A DNA stretch of 64,000 nucleotides from Ceratobasidium sp. AG-K (GCA_037039685.1 JAWNGF010000015.1:15001-79000); one strand, 5' to 3'. Counted from the stretch's first letter, positions 1 through 12,450 are shown. Numbers and translations are program-made. The notes: generated from the sequence alone by a model not told the origin.

Positions 1-7
1 CATAGCA

Positions 8-583
8 ATGTCCCGAGTCACCGAAGGAACCTACTGCATCTTCAACCGCGTTCTAAGCGCCGACGGCCAGAAGCTTGCCATGACGTTCTGCGGCAAAGAC
101 CAGGCCATCAAGGTTGCGAACTATGATGCTTCGTCCGGCGCCCAGAAGGTGGGTATAGTTTGTCCGTCAATGTCGTTCCCTGCTAACGTGGTCGTTAGTG
201 GGTTATCGTAAATCACCCCAATGGTTTGCAGTACGTCAAGCCCAAAGACAACCAGTCTCTCGAGGCGGGATGGGGTAAATACATTACGACTATGCCCCAC
301 GGAGGCTATGTATGGGGCATTACTCAAGATAATGGATTCGTGTACGACCACCTCCTAGGATATAGTAAACGTTCGTTTCTCTAATATTCGCTCTATGATA
401 GCATCAAGGACGGAAACAAGTCCATTGCTTGGAGCCTCGATAGCGCTTCTGAGGACTCTTCTGTGCGTGAATCCATTTCATTTTTGCGTTCCGTCTAATC
501 ACGGTCGTCCCTGTCGTGCTTAGGTGGTCCCGAAGCCCGATTCTGCCGGGGAGAAACAGCGCTGGATCTTCGAGAAATGCTAG
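8..583 (+). CDS. CCL2-like beta-trefoil (ricin-B type) lectin
   Basis: Four exons (8-148, 199-341, 402-462, 524-583) join in frame to about 134 residues. The product opens with GTYCIFNRVLS, carries GYVWGITQ and KDGNKSIAWSL in the middle and ends RWIFEKC. This pattern (NRVLS near the start, YVW..., DGK/N..xxWSL, W.IEK at the end) is that of the Coprinopsis CCL2 lectin family, single-domain beta-trefoils that bind fucosylated N-glycan cores and serve in fungal defence against nematodes and insects. There is no signal peptide, as usual for these cytoplasmic fruiting-body or mycelial lectins. The length is close to that of CCL2 (about 140). All three introns are 50-61 nt and GT-AG. The promoter lies outside the window. 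Family assignment is from remembered motif similarity; sugar specificity here is inference. Confidence 0.8.
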
Positions 584-1034
584 CGTACTTTTGCGGTGCT
601 ACGACTAGTAGACGAACAAGCTTGTATCCGGATCTTATTGTTGAATGAATTAAATGCGCTCTGCGTGTCAAGTAAGATATTGGTTCGATGTGGTTTAGAA
701 AGTGCGTACTCATGGGAAGAAGAACGAAGGCCTAAAATGCCCCGCCAGTCGCTGGTTTGGAAGTCTGCATTTGTAACCTCTGATAGGGGCTGGCGTTTGA
801 GAGTGCCTAGGGTTTCAAATGCGCTTACTGGTGCCGCATACATCCTCACTTCCTTCCTTCCTGAAATCTCACACTTGGATGCAACTATGCGATAGTACCC
901 CTCGGAGATTCATCATAAGAACGGTCATTTATTTTTGCTTCCTATACACAGTTTGCTCAACGTTTATTGTTGTATCATTTACACTTATCGAAATTGCCGG
1001 GCCCCTAGCCTTGAGTGATAATGCACCGGATTGT
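584..1034. other. Intergenic, convergent lectin / fungalysin ends
   Basis: This gap lies between the lectin stop and the fungalysin stop, which face each other. Open frames here have no recognisable motifs and no coding-like continuity. I see nothing else in it. Confidence 0.5.
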
Positions 1035-3375
1035 TTAGCAACCAGATGGAAGAGTGGTCGAATCGGTCTTGGTCGTTGTGGCTCCTGTTTTGTGAAGGAA
1101 TTAGTTCTAATTAGCCCCTAGTTCGAGCCTTGAATACGAACCGTATCCAAGTCCACGCTTGGCGAAGGCCTTCCAAAGAGTGCAGTAGTTGGCGCCGGCA
1201 TACCTGTTCGCATCGGCCTGGATGATGGCTGTGAGCATTCAATAGGTTGATTAGAATAATCCAGGAGAAATATACTGAAGCGTACCGGCACGAGCGGTTA
1301 TGAACGTCGGATTACAAGGTTGCAACGAGAAAGCATCGATAAACAAGTGCAAAGCAATGGTATTTCCGGCGGTCAGAGTTGGGTCGTTCTTGTTTGTCGT
1401 AAAACCACTATAATCCGAAAATCAGGTTAATTTCTTCTTCTAGATAATTACGAAAGACATACTTGGCAGCGATCAATCCCGCATAAATTTCATGCCAAAT
1501 TAACGCCCAAACCTCTCCGATGTCATGCACCTCGGTCAGCGTTCTCAAGCTCCCATAAGTAAGCGGATTCGTCGTCTTGCTCGTCGAGTACGGGTAGCTT
1601 CGGATATTTTGGCCATAGACGTACGACCCAAGGGTAAAGTCTTGATCCGTCGCACTCGTCTGCTCGGTCCAGTCTGCAAGAGCATCCGACCATCCCTCGC
1701 CCATTCCACCCGCCTCGGTGGTTTGCAAGCACGTGGCTGTGCCACCCCCGGTCAGGCGGTTGGAAATACCGTGGCCGTATTCGTGAGTGACAATGTCGTT
1801 CTCGAGGGCGCCGTCGCGTTGAGGAGATGTGAATGTCCAGAGATACATCCTCATTTGACCAACTTGACCATCGGGGGGAGTCGAAAAGACGGCATTGTTA
1901 GAACCAGACGAGTCTTGGACTGAAATTTGAACTCGGTCGTTTTGGGCACCGCCAAGGCCGTTGTTGTTTTGTTGGAAATTGTACTTGGTTTCGGTGAATC
2001 CATAGCGGTACTACGAATCAGAGACCTCAGTCATTATGTGGTAGAAAGGGAGCAGGGTAAGCGTACTGTGAGATCGTGAATCATGTTGCCGACGTAAAAG
2101 GCATTCACGCGAGCAGCATCCACGTTCGGACTGACAGTGGGGCGGTGGCCGAATTGAAAACGTAGTTGTAGTTGTTTGTAGCGCTGGACTGAGACGACGT
2201 GCCCGATGTCGAACTCTTGTAGGCGATGACATTGTTACCAGAGGTTGTGGTAGTGGTAGTCGTGCCGTATTGGTGCCAACCGTTGGGAGAAGAGACGGTG
2301 TCTTGTGGGTCAGTGAGGACTGAGAACCCGGCGGTCGGGTCTTGGGACGTGAAGGGGATGACACGGTACTGCCCAAAAAGTTACCATTAGGCGCCTGGGA
2401 ATTTTAAAACTACAAATTAAGCACTTACGCTCGCATCGGCGCTGAAATCGATGAGGTTGACGACTTCTCCGCTAGCGGCATCGACATAGACAAGGTACCA
2501 CTCGGCGGTAGCCTCATTTTGAACTTGAATCGTGTGGGTAAGGACAACGTGGTCGCTATCAATCCCCAGTCAAGTTAAAAATCGCATGCGTGCATATAGG
2601 CAGCTACTCACGTGTCCTTGGCAAAGTACTCGAGACCTACGGGGAAAGAGTTATATTTTGCACCAGTAACAGACTCGGCCTTGGCAATGGCATTCTGTTT
2701 TGGGAAAGTAGGGCTCGCCGAAGCGACGCTCTCTAGCAGCCAAGCAAAATCAGCACATGAGGCAACAGGCAGTGCTTTGACTAACTTGGCTTGATGAAGC
2801 TCGCACCAAAGGAGACGACCTTGTCATCTTTGATAGCAACGTTCGCGACAGCATTAGCGACGGGAATTCCGTTCTATACAAAATATATGAGCTATATGTG
2901 TTTGCGTGGGGTTAGCATCGACTCACAAATTGCTGACGGAAGTATTCGTTTGAAGCGACATCGCTCGAGTGACCAGTCTTGCGCACAAGCCCATCCACTC
3001 CGACTCCTAGCGTAGACTCGAGGAATGATTTGGCAGCCTCGGAAGGAGACGCCTTGACGGCCCGCTTGGCAAGGGGATGGTCCACACCAGTTACACCATA
3101 TGTCTAGTCGTAATGGGTCAGTACGGATACTCGGTGCTGGAGAAAATGATTTACTTCGAACGTGGATTCAGGCTGGTACGCGCTGATTTGGACCTTTCTC
3201 GGTCCGACAGAGCGAACGCGATGGGTCGTGTGCTTAGAGGTGAAGTCCCTGAACAAAAAAGAAGTTCAGTTTATGGTAAACTCGATAAATGTAGTGTCGC
3301 TGCATACCAAGGCGCGGCGATAACGCCTGAAGCAATCAACAGCGCGAGAGCAGCGAGTTTCTGAACGAGAGTCAT
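1035..3375 (-). pseudogene. M36 fungalysin metalloprotease, copy 1 (one frameshift)
   Basis: Extracellular zinc metalloprotease of the fungalysin family. The start at 3375 gives a signal peptide (MTLVQKLAALALLIASG, cleavage near ..VIA-AP). It is followed by the FTP-type propeptide exons and the catalytic domain with HEYGH zinc site, EAGGMGEGWSD (third zinc ligand Glu) and EVWALIWHEI. The last exon, reached by an intron after GLGYG, encodes ATTTKTDSTTLPSGC and stops at 1035. Exons are separated by roughly ten short introns. Compared with the paralogue at 15.6-18 kb, copy 1 is one nucleotide shorter near 2131-2150, between NYVFNSATAP and TVSPNVDAARVN. That throws the reading frame before the catalytic domain. 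The site is a run of four C on the coding strand, so an assembly error is possible; otherwise the gene is nonfunctional. A LINE fragment sits about 60 bp upstream of the start. Confidence 0.8.
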
Positions 3376-3433
3376 GGTAATGATCCAAAACGTCGAAAGT
3401 GGTCAAAGTGGCCACTGCAGTTCGTGAATGGCC

Positions 3434-3810
3434 AGCCTAGCATTTTTTTTTTTTTTTTTTTTTTTTTTTTCAATCTAGTGTATTAAAGATGCGTTGAGGC
3501 CGAGCCTTATGTACAACTTCTGTAAGTAGCAACCGATGGGGAGAGAAGAAGAGAGACTGGAAGAGATAACCAACTAAGCACGTGAGGTAAAAGAAACAAG
3601 ACACAAGCGGGGAAACACAATTAACTAAACGCGCTATCTAAGTATGGATGCGAAGCGGCCCGTGGCTTTGATGTAGCCGAGAAGAACTCGAATGTTTTCC
3701 GGTGACGAGAGGAGGTAGTTGAAGGACAAGTATTCTCGCCCCTTGGAACCCAAGTGCTCGTGCCGCTCCGCTCCGTAGGCTGGGCAGCGGAAGATGAAGC
3801 CTAGCATTTT
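3434..3810 (-). mobile_element. 5'-truncated LINE insertion with poly(A) and target-site duplication
   Basis: The plus strand shows a run of 28 T (3443-3470), the poly(A) tail of a minus-strand insert. The same 13 bases, AGCCTAGCATTTT, occur at 3434-3446 and 3798-3810, flanking the insert as a target-site duplication. The body (3797 to 3471, minus) starts in an open frame reading IFRCPAYGAERHEHLG, continues with LLSSPENIRVLLGYIKATGR and ends ASILR-stop, followed by about 180 nt of 3'UTR. The Cys/His spacing followed by a short tail is that of the C-terminus of non-LTR retrotransposon reverse-transcriptase ORFs. Truncation at the 5' end plus tail plus duplication is the usual outcome of target-primed reverse transcription. 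It inserted in the promoter or leader of fungalysin copy 1. Confidence 0.8.
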
Positions 3811-4346
3811 ATAGAGTAATTAGGCCAGAGAATGCCCGATGATCATGTGCGCGCGGCGGGTCTGAGCATGAGCTCACTGGAAGCCAATTTCCCGGATGCT
3901 AGTTCTCCGCCAACTCAGCACGAGGATGGGTGGATGCTGGAAGGTGAGCTATGAGTGAGAGTTCCGTGGTATATGCGGACGACACACACCGTGCGCCAAA
4001 GGAAAGGGATCAGAAGCGTCAAGGGGGCCATACGAGACGCTGTGCACGAGACTGGAATCATGGCGGGAAGCGAGGAAGGTAGGAGAACTTCCAGTGGCAT
4101 CTTTCGCTTCGTGGGCTTATCGCCATGGTCCCATCGCGATAAACATAGCGACGAAGAGGACAATCACGGTAATTGGCTTTTGCCAAGAGATCGTTTAGAC
4201 CGAAGGTCCTGGTGTTAAGTGTCCATGTGCTCTATCATTTCAAATGATATGATCTTGTAATTAGTAAACGCGATTACAATCATCGAAGCGATCAAGCGAG
4301 AAGCCTAAGTGTAATTACCATTGCCATAAATTACTGTTGGCACCCT

Positions 4347-4404
4347 GCAAGCACGGATTTAAATCACGTCACCCTAGCGTGATACCGTTAGACCATCTGC
4401 TTGC
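4347..4404 (-). other. tRNA-like element with A and B boxes (truncated tRNA or SINE head)
   Basis: On the minus strand a perfect 7-bp acceptor-like stem (GCAAGCA at 4404-4398 with TGCTTGC at 4353-4347) encloses TGGTCTAACGG, close to the RNA polymerase III A box, and GATTTAAATCC, close to the B box. The distance between the boxes is about 19 nt, some 12-14 nt too short for a full tRNA with an anticodon arm. It is therefore a deleted tRNA gene or the head of a tRNA-derived SINE, not a working tRNA. Confidence 0.4.
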
Positions 4405-7400
4405 CGAGGCGTGCCGTACCGACGTCGTCATTCACCCGTATGTTGGACCAGAACGCAGTAGAAAGTCCTTCTTCGCTGGAACCCACGAACAATGAGAATG
4501 GCACACAAAAATCTAAGCCAGGGATTGTTCATTTATGAATGAAAAGTTACTGAGTAGTGTCTAGGAATTTATTCGGGATTTCCGGGTGTGGCCGCCAATT
4601 ACGCGTGATTGTTTAGATTAAATTGGTCAAGGTCGTTGGCGCGTCAAGTGTTCGTAGAACCTCGGTCTCGGCGTGTGGAGAATAGTCAATCTTGCAGAGG
4701 TTACGTGTATTAAAGGTCTAGCAATACTCAGTCGGGAAGTTTGAGGGGCTAGGTACCCCACAGCCGTGGTTGATAGTTCCTAGAGGTCGCGAGGATCGTC
4801 GATGAGTACTGTAAGTCCATCTTTTGTGATTGGAAGTCAATCATTTTTGGGATTTGCTGTAAGAGTTCACTTGCCTCGTTCGGCAAGCTCTTTTCTACTG
4901 AGATACTACATCTACGCTTTTGGAGAAATTTACAGTTACTTGATGCTTTTCTCAGCCGTCTGAGTGAGTGATAGCCCACCGGGATCAAGTACGATTGTTG
5001 GTGGTTGATGCCCATTATAGGAGGCGAAGATGAGAGCTCAGTGTGGAGATGGTCAGATTTATCTATACTCTTTCATGAGCTATTTAAAAGGGCATTATTG
5101 ATAGTGTCTCAGGGTGATTGTTCGGGGTGACAGTAATCTGTGAAACTTGAGGGTTGCAATTGGTTGGTTGCAAAAGCATACACTCAGCCTTCGAGGCTCT
5201 GTCCGTGCGTCGATAAGGCGGCGAGGGAATCTAGGAAACGATATATAAACGACATGGTAAATGCATATAGATAGGAATCGAGACTGGGACGCGGTAACGG
5301 TGGGGGATCCGCAGGATTACCGAGGTGATGTGCGGATGAAAGGCCGGGCCGAACACTCGCGAGCTAGGCTCGCGGGTGGGCGGCAAAACCAAGTCTCGAT
5401 GCAGGCGGATGGGTGGGTGGGACAAGAAACGTGTTTCCTGGAAGGCTACACGGAGGCGCGCTGTACGCGCGGGCGGACCATCCGTACGAATGTCGTAGTA
5501 AGAGAGTAATAGGAATGAGGACCACGTGATCGCGGATGAATGGAGCACGGATAGGGTGCAGCGTGGATGAGAAGTGGATACCACGTGATAAAATTACTCC
5601 CTCTATATCTCTCCAAAATGCCGATATTACATCTTGGGGGCTCGCAGGCGCCACGAATAACAGGAAATCTCTCTCCTTGTGCATTTTTAGCTCAATTTTA
5701 CTAGCAGGATGCTGAGAAAACCACTGTCACGTGATACCCGAACTTATCCGTGGATGGTCCATGCTACTCCCTAAGCACGGACGCCGTCGATCCTGTGGCT
5801 AAGTAGCATATCTAATGCCTCCGCGCGCTGCGTCTTAGATATGCCCACAAGGGACTATTTACGTCATCAAGACCTTTGACAGGGGCCGGCGCTTCTACGA
5901 CCTGTATCGACGCATACAATTACGTCAAGCATAGCTGTGATTTTATTGCGTCTCTCACAAACTACACCCTTCAATCAGTCCCTCACCCACAGAACTTTTG
6001 TAGTTCACTTAAGTCTTCTTAATGAAGCTCACTCTACGTAACTTGATCAAGCCCGCCATACCCACACCTCGCGGGCCGTCAGAACAGCAGACTCTGCGAG
6101 GTAGAAGTATAATGCGTATTACAAGATTATACATAATGATGATGCATAGGGGGGACGCATAGGGGGGACTCATATAGAGAGTCTATGTGCCATGGGGATT
6201 CACCCAAGCAGGAGCGACCACGTCCACCGGTCACGGTCTGATCGGTTCACCTTGGACGACCAAGTCTGCTTTCCCTCTCTCTCGATCTTCGGACCTTGAA
6301 CGACCGTGTCAGCAGTTTCATTAGCGTATAAAAGCCCGTTATCGCCCAACTAACTTCTTGTGTCCCTGTCTTCCGGGGTCCAGCTGATTGATCATGGGAC
6401 AATCACGAGCTTGGACGATGGAGTGTGTCGTACCGGGCATGGTTGTAGAAGTGCCTTGAAGATGCCACGATAGGGGCTTAATCGCACCGCGGTCTCATCT
6501 TATAGAATTGAGCCCTTCGGCTGCGCTTATTTAATTTACTGGTGCCGTCCCGCATGAGGCTTCTCCAAGCGCTGACCGAGCTGACGCGCCGACGGTGATG
6601 CGATGTCCCGCTGTTGGATGCTTTGCACGAACGGTGGCCAAACTTGAAACAGTAAACAAGGTACTTTTGCAAACCAGCTTGCCAAACGGCGCTGCTCATC
6701 AATGACCGTAATCGGGATTATCGATCTCCGCAATTATCTGATAACTGGGCGCAAGAGCTGTCATCTACGTGTATGCTGCCTGACACACCACGGCGCTAAT
6801 GTTTCGTCCTTCCAATGATCTGTTCTAATGCACCCCAGGGGCCTCAAATAGGAATAGTGAGATACGCCCTCCAGCGTTAGTACATATTACAACTATCTGC
6901 ACGCTTGCCAACGATCAGAGGCTAGCAACTCGGGCCCCTCATATTCCTTCAAGCAATCCTACATCCAGGACCAATGTTTGATTTCCCTCGAAATACACCT
7001 ACCAGATTGTAGGGTGTAAGGGCGGCCACCTCCTTATTCGGTCGAAGCGCCCTAGCCAAACGGCTGTCAACAGAATCGATGCACTGCTACCGTGTAAATA
7101 TGGGGTAGTGAATGTTAAGAGATTGTTCCTGTGGAATGTCACTCAGTCCTACTTTTCAGGTAATTGAAGAGTCAGAGGAAAGACGCTCAGGCGGTTCATG
7201 AGCATCGCCTAGCACCAATGCTCGTCTTTTTAGCTCATTGAAGCAGAAGTTGCATGTGTTACTCGACGCGCCATCAGCCGATTTTCTCGCCATTCTTTCC
7301 TAACAGGTGGATAGGTTCTTCTCAGATTTTTTACTAACTTGAATTTTACCAGATTCGCCCCAGTGGAGCTCAGTTTAGAAGAACGCTGTTTCACGGCACA

Positions 7401-7634
7401 TTCTGATATTAGGTCAATATGATCCTTGCCGTGGATGGGCGTTGCGGAGCTAGTTGTTTACCGTGTATTTGCCAGGGAACATTATGTCTATTTTGGATAG
7501 CACAGCGGCTGATAACACAAGCCAACGTTTTCTGGAACGCATACAATGACTCACACGAATACCCATCATATTTCAAACTCGTTATTTGTTGTGGGGTACA
7601 ACTCAGAACTATCAATCGCGGACAGAACAACGAG
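4405..7634. other. Gene-poor intergenic region
   Basis: About 3.2 kb without a gene I can support. Open frames are short and without recognisable motifs. The stretch around 5280-5480 is GC-rich. A 13-bp unit GCATAGGGGGGAC is repeated twice in tandem near 6144-6170. A TATAAA-like site at about 6326 has no gene behind it that I can recognise. Confidence 0.4.
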
Positions 7635-10600
7635 TTACCTCAACCCCCAATATGCACAAAATGGAACCCATCTTATCAACCCGACACCAGTCCTACGGAG
7701 CTCTTGAATTGAGTCATGAAGAGCTCGGCTGCTATCGACGTCCTCGACATCTCCACTTCGTATCTGGTTTGAGACATTTTGGTAAAAGTATCTAGCCACA
7801 GTCGGTCCATCTTCGTCTTGAATCGACCTTGACCATGAATTAGAGGTCTCCAGCAGCATTAAATACAAACTTCTTACCACATCGTGCCAATGACACTCTT
7901 AAACCCAGCGAAGATAAAGGCGGCACTCAAATGTAGGACTTCATCGGGCAGGCTTTCGTCTCCCATTGCGGTTTCACACGCTGACAAAAACGCTACATGC
8001 GCTTGAGGTAACGGAGTGCGCATGATTCTAGAAATTGGTACCGGTCCGTCATAGAGCATAATTGCGCTGTTCATTGGATCTGTAAAATTTTGCGTACCGT
8101 GGCACGCAACGTGAACTATATGTGAAGTGGGTAATGCGTCCAAAAATGTTTTCATCGTTGCCTCAGTGTGATCCAAGATTCTAACGGTGCCCAGTGCTAC
8201 ACTCGCGATTTGGGTAGCCTCGAGAGTGGTGGCTGGTATAGGAGCATATCCTGGAGTAGCAGGTTGGCTGATCACAAGTACTCGGGCTTCCTGCGATGCT
8301 CGAGTGCCGTCAATGTGGCCCTGAGGGGAGAGGGATGCAAGTGTGGGCAAATACGAGGAAACCACGTAGTCTCCCAGACCGGTCATTTTAGTTCCCGAGT
8401 AGATACCAGCCGCGTGCAAGGGCAGTCCGGTAAACGAATCTGTGGGTATCCACCACAAGTGCGGGGTGTTCTTTTGGTGAGGCTACGGCAAATTGTGAGC
8501 TGGCACCCCCACCCGGATTTGTGGAGGACTCGCCTGTAGTCCTAGATTGGTTATTATAGGAAGAGCAATTCCAACCCAAAGCAGACGAAGTACTTCTTCC
8601 AGATCTAGTTTAATAGGGGCCGTTTTTCTGGTAAATCCTCGGTTGCTTTCGCTACTTGGGGAGCGGAAAGCAGCTCTGGGTGACGATGCTATGTAGGATG
8701 AATGTTGTTTTGACAATGCCGAGACTCTGTCGGGAGTTATCCCACTTAGACAGAGATGGTTGATGCATCCATTAGGCAGTATAATCAGTGCATCACACCG
8801 GTCAAAGGTACGACTGAGGGTCAAAATCACGAAAAACCCTTTCCGGTCCGCCATATTCCGACGAAGATTAGAAAATGTTTTGGTAAGCATGAAGTCTTCA
8901 CATCCAGGAATCGAACGTGCAGAGTCAACAAGTGATTGGTATTTATCAGCTAGTTGTCGCTGGGTTTGCGTAACAGATTCCGCTGCAACCTGCTGGTTCG
9001 TGGCTAACCCGACTCCATCATTTTTATCCAGGTACCCAGTAGACTCTAGTTCTGACTGTGTTTTCAGAAGCTCATTTGCCAGTTCAGGATGTGAGTGCCG
9101 TAGTTTATTGGTATCCAGGCGTACTTGCAGGGCTTGTTGCCAGAATATACTCCGCCCAAGCTCCAGAAGTTCAATCCCCTTTTCATATTGCCCTTGAATA
9201 ATTGCGCATGTAGCGGCATCCCCAGTCACCCCCGAAGCGATTCGTTTGAGGGTTTCTATTCGCGCTCGGACATTTTGCTTCAGGCTGATCATATCTCGCA
9301 AGTAATTGATTGCAAACTCGTAGTAGGACACCGCGGGCTCGACATTCATTTTCCCAGCTATCGAGGCCCGTAAAAGCGCAACTTGCAAAAGTTCGCGTTG
9401 GTCAGTCGATGTGCGCACCCTAGAGAGTATGCACTCGAGAGCCCTATTACAGGATTGCACCGCTTCAATTCCGATAATGGATTGATCAGAAGTAGCTAAA
9501 CAATATCGCGCGTAGTGAATGCGAGCAATCAGCGTGTGGTATTGAATGGGTGCTTGGATTGTGGGTAGCCGGTCACCTATACATTCACGAAATTCAGTGA
9601 GGGCCGAGTCTGCGTCCACGAGGTCTGCGGATAGATGCGACCGCTCCAGTAAAAGGTATGCATGCAAAACTGCCAGCTTGGAGTCCCTAGGAAATTGCTC
9701 GAGTTGGCCTTCTGGTCTCTTGGTTATTTCAATAGCCTCGTCAAGATCGTGGCGGATGGAAAATAACTGATACCGCTGCAACAGCAGTTTGGCAAGATCT
9801 GCCCTGCACGAGTCTAATTTTGAAAGCCTTCTAAACTTCTTGATAATGTAGTCCATGTCCCTTAAATTTATCAGGTTCTTGGGAAGCGCGAACAGTGCAG
9901 TCGAGTAGCATCGCAGGTGAAAAAGTGATTCTGGCTGAGCATCTAAGACTTCCCTTGTAAGTCTCACGACCTCGAGAAGGTCATGGAATTCGCCGGCGTA
10001 AGCACCGCGTCGAGACAATGATAATATCAGCTGTTCGGTGATGAGCGCTCTCAATTGACCCTCACGGTCATCAGCTTCGAAGTATTTGCCCTGCGATGAA
10101 TAGGCAATGCGAGCAATTTTGACGCTCTCATCGATGTACTGAAGGTCGCCCATTGCAGCAAACTTTAGCCTTAATGCTTTACATAGGGTTATCCGTGCTC
10201 TAGTAGTCTGTATCCCGGTTTCATGCGCGCCTAGGACAATCAGAGATGTTTGCAATAGATTTATTGCCCGCTCCAGGTCAGCTGAGTTCCTCGTATAAGT
10301 TAGGTAGCGAGACAAGTGCAGCCTTGCTAGCTCATGATGAGGTGGAAGTCCGTGCACCATCTTCGTCCCATATACCTCATAAACAGCCAGGGCCTCTGTA
10401 CAATAATTTATAGCGGTATTTAGGTAATCCTCTCCATGGGAATGTTTCGAGAGGGTAGCCATGACTTGCGCACATTCTTTTAGTAGCTCCATTCTTTGTC
10501 CAGGGTATTCAGAGGATATACCGTTCAGCCCTTCTTGAATTATCAAAAATATTACCTCCACTGAGTGCACGGATGGATCGAGATGATTGATAAGGGAGCG

Positions 10601-12450
10601 TAGGATACCGGCACACTGGAAAGGATTTTGTTTGCATCGACTCCGGCTGGCCGAGTGGCTACCAACCAACGCTAGCAACTTGTTATCGCTCCAGTTTCGG
10701 TGGTGATCTCGCAAAGAGGCTTCGGCAAGGGGACAAGCAATTTCGATCGGGGTGGTGCGAAGTAGAGTAGAAATATCAAGGGCCCCGGGAGTTGCCGGGA
10801 TACAGAGTGATTCGGCAAGGAAGCGTTCACCATAGTCACGATCAGTTTCGAGCCAAGTTTGCTGATGCCGAGTGAGAAAAATATTCCTAAGAAGCGCACA
10901 AGTGGGCTTTCGGTCGTGCCCAAGCCGATAAGATTGGATTGCATAATATGCCGCACGCTCGAGGTCATCTTCAAGAGCCCAGTCAGTACTATCCCGCCGA
11001 CACAATGAAGCTCCGAGTTGATATGAAGCGAGGGCCTGCCCACTTCGGGTTGCGCGGGAAGTCTTGTATGTCTCCTCCTCGATGAGAATAACGCCAGAGG
11101 GGTCGGGATAGTCATCGCTAGCGTCCTCCTCAATAATATCCCGCAGGCTTTCTGCAATTTCGTCGAGGTGCTTTGCACAAAATCCGTGTGACATGGGGGA
11201 ATCTGCTCGTGACTAGAATGGCCATCGATTAGGGGTTGGAGTTTCTCAATCGGGAGGCCGACATTGTCTTGTACAAGAGCACGCAAGGCATGTACCGTCT
11301 CACAAGCTGGCCCCTCGAGAGATTCCGTCTTTAGATCCGGCAACAGGGTGGGGTCGTGGTCAAACAAATCAAACCGGGATATCAAGTTTGCCTCCTTCTC
11401 GAGTTCCATGGTCCGGTTGAGATAGTGCCTGGGATTCTGCCATGGAAGTGTTTCGGGGACAGTTTGGTTATAGTGAGATCGTAGGCATTTAGCAAATAGT
11501 CTGAGAGCATCAGCACGATCGAGTGAGTCTGGCGGAGACTGGGCGGTCGCTTGCTCAACGTGAACTAGAGCTTCTTCAATATCCGGAAGGGCTGATGTAT
11601 ACCGATATCGACGACGAAGATTGGTCGCGAGCGCCATCAGCATCTTAAAACGCCATTCCGCCGAGCACTGAGAGTTTAATAGTGAAAGTCTGTGAGCCTC
11701 TTGGTTTAGCGGAATGGCGACGTCGATGATGTGTTTGATAGACGAGTCTTCGGGATCAATGGTGAGGGTAGGCTCTTGCGGGAGGATTTTGATAGATAGG
11801 TCATGAAATCCTTGGGCACAGTTTATATGCCTAGGATCGATCTCAGATTCATCCTCGTGCTTCATGATGATCTGATGAAGCTCGGCTGTAGCGAACTGCT
11901 CGATGTGGCCAATTCTTTGAGAAATTTGATCCAGTTGCTGACATCCGGGATGATCAGGGTATATGATTGACTAGCAAACAGAGTTCAGGAAGCGAAGATC
12001 CGTGACGAGTTAGCCATGACTCACGGCTTTACTCACTCCTGTAAGGGTGAGTGGCTCTTTTCGCTGGTCATCCGGGACTCCAAAGTCACTCTCCGCCCGT
12101 CTCCAATTGACTTCTCCCTTGTACTTTATCAATGTGGATAATGGTTCGGCGGGTTCTCTGGTCGCTTCAAACTCGAGTTCCGCCTCTGGTGATTCGCCCC
12201 AAGTAACGCTGTCTAGAGCAGACCAGAGAGACGAAGTCAAATCCCAAGATGACTCGAGGTCCATGAAAATCCAAGGTATCAAGTCTAACTTGTACGATTC
12301 TTCGTGCCTTGGCCTATTTGAAGCAAGAGCTGGGTGGTCGTGAGACGATGCCGTGCGGGTCACAGCTCGGCGTCTGTCCGTTACGTTACTGGGGAGGGAA
12401 TCACGTTTGGCTATATTTGGGATGGGCGCTCTTCTATGTGCAAGTGCCAA
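7635..12450 (-). CDS. TPR-repeat protein with C-terminal CHAT protease domain
   Basis: Large cytoplasmic protein, about 1,500 residues. It starts at 12450 (MALAHRRAPIPNIAKRD), has an intron near 11970-12034, and then a long helical repeat region of TPR type. The C-terminal CHAT domain (caspase HetF associated with TPRs) has WWIPTDSFTGLPLHAAG, the catalytic His in HVACHG and catalytic Cys in FLSACETAMGD. It ends in SVIGTMW, an intron, and DEDGPTVARYFY to the stop at 7635. An apparent frame change near 11.2 kb is explained by an 83-nt intron (11213-11295: donor GTACAT, branch CTAATC, acceptor TAG, phases match). An in-frame TAG at 8480-8482 lies inside a possible 42-nt intron (8471-8512, GTGGGG..AAAAG). 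CHAT-TPR proteases are known in bacterial and fungal cell-death contexts (for example TPR-CHAT with gasdermins). Role here is not shown. Confidence 0.8.

Noticed and set aside
11195..11300. Apparent frameshift in the TPR part of the CHAT gene
   Set aside because: An 83-nt intron (donor GTACAT, branch CTAATC, acceptor TAG) joins the two frames with matching phase, so no lesion is needed.
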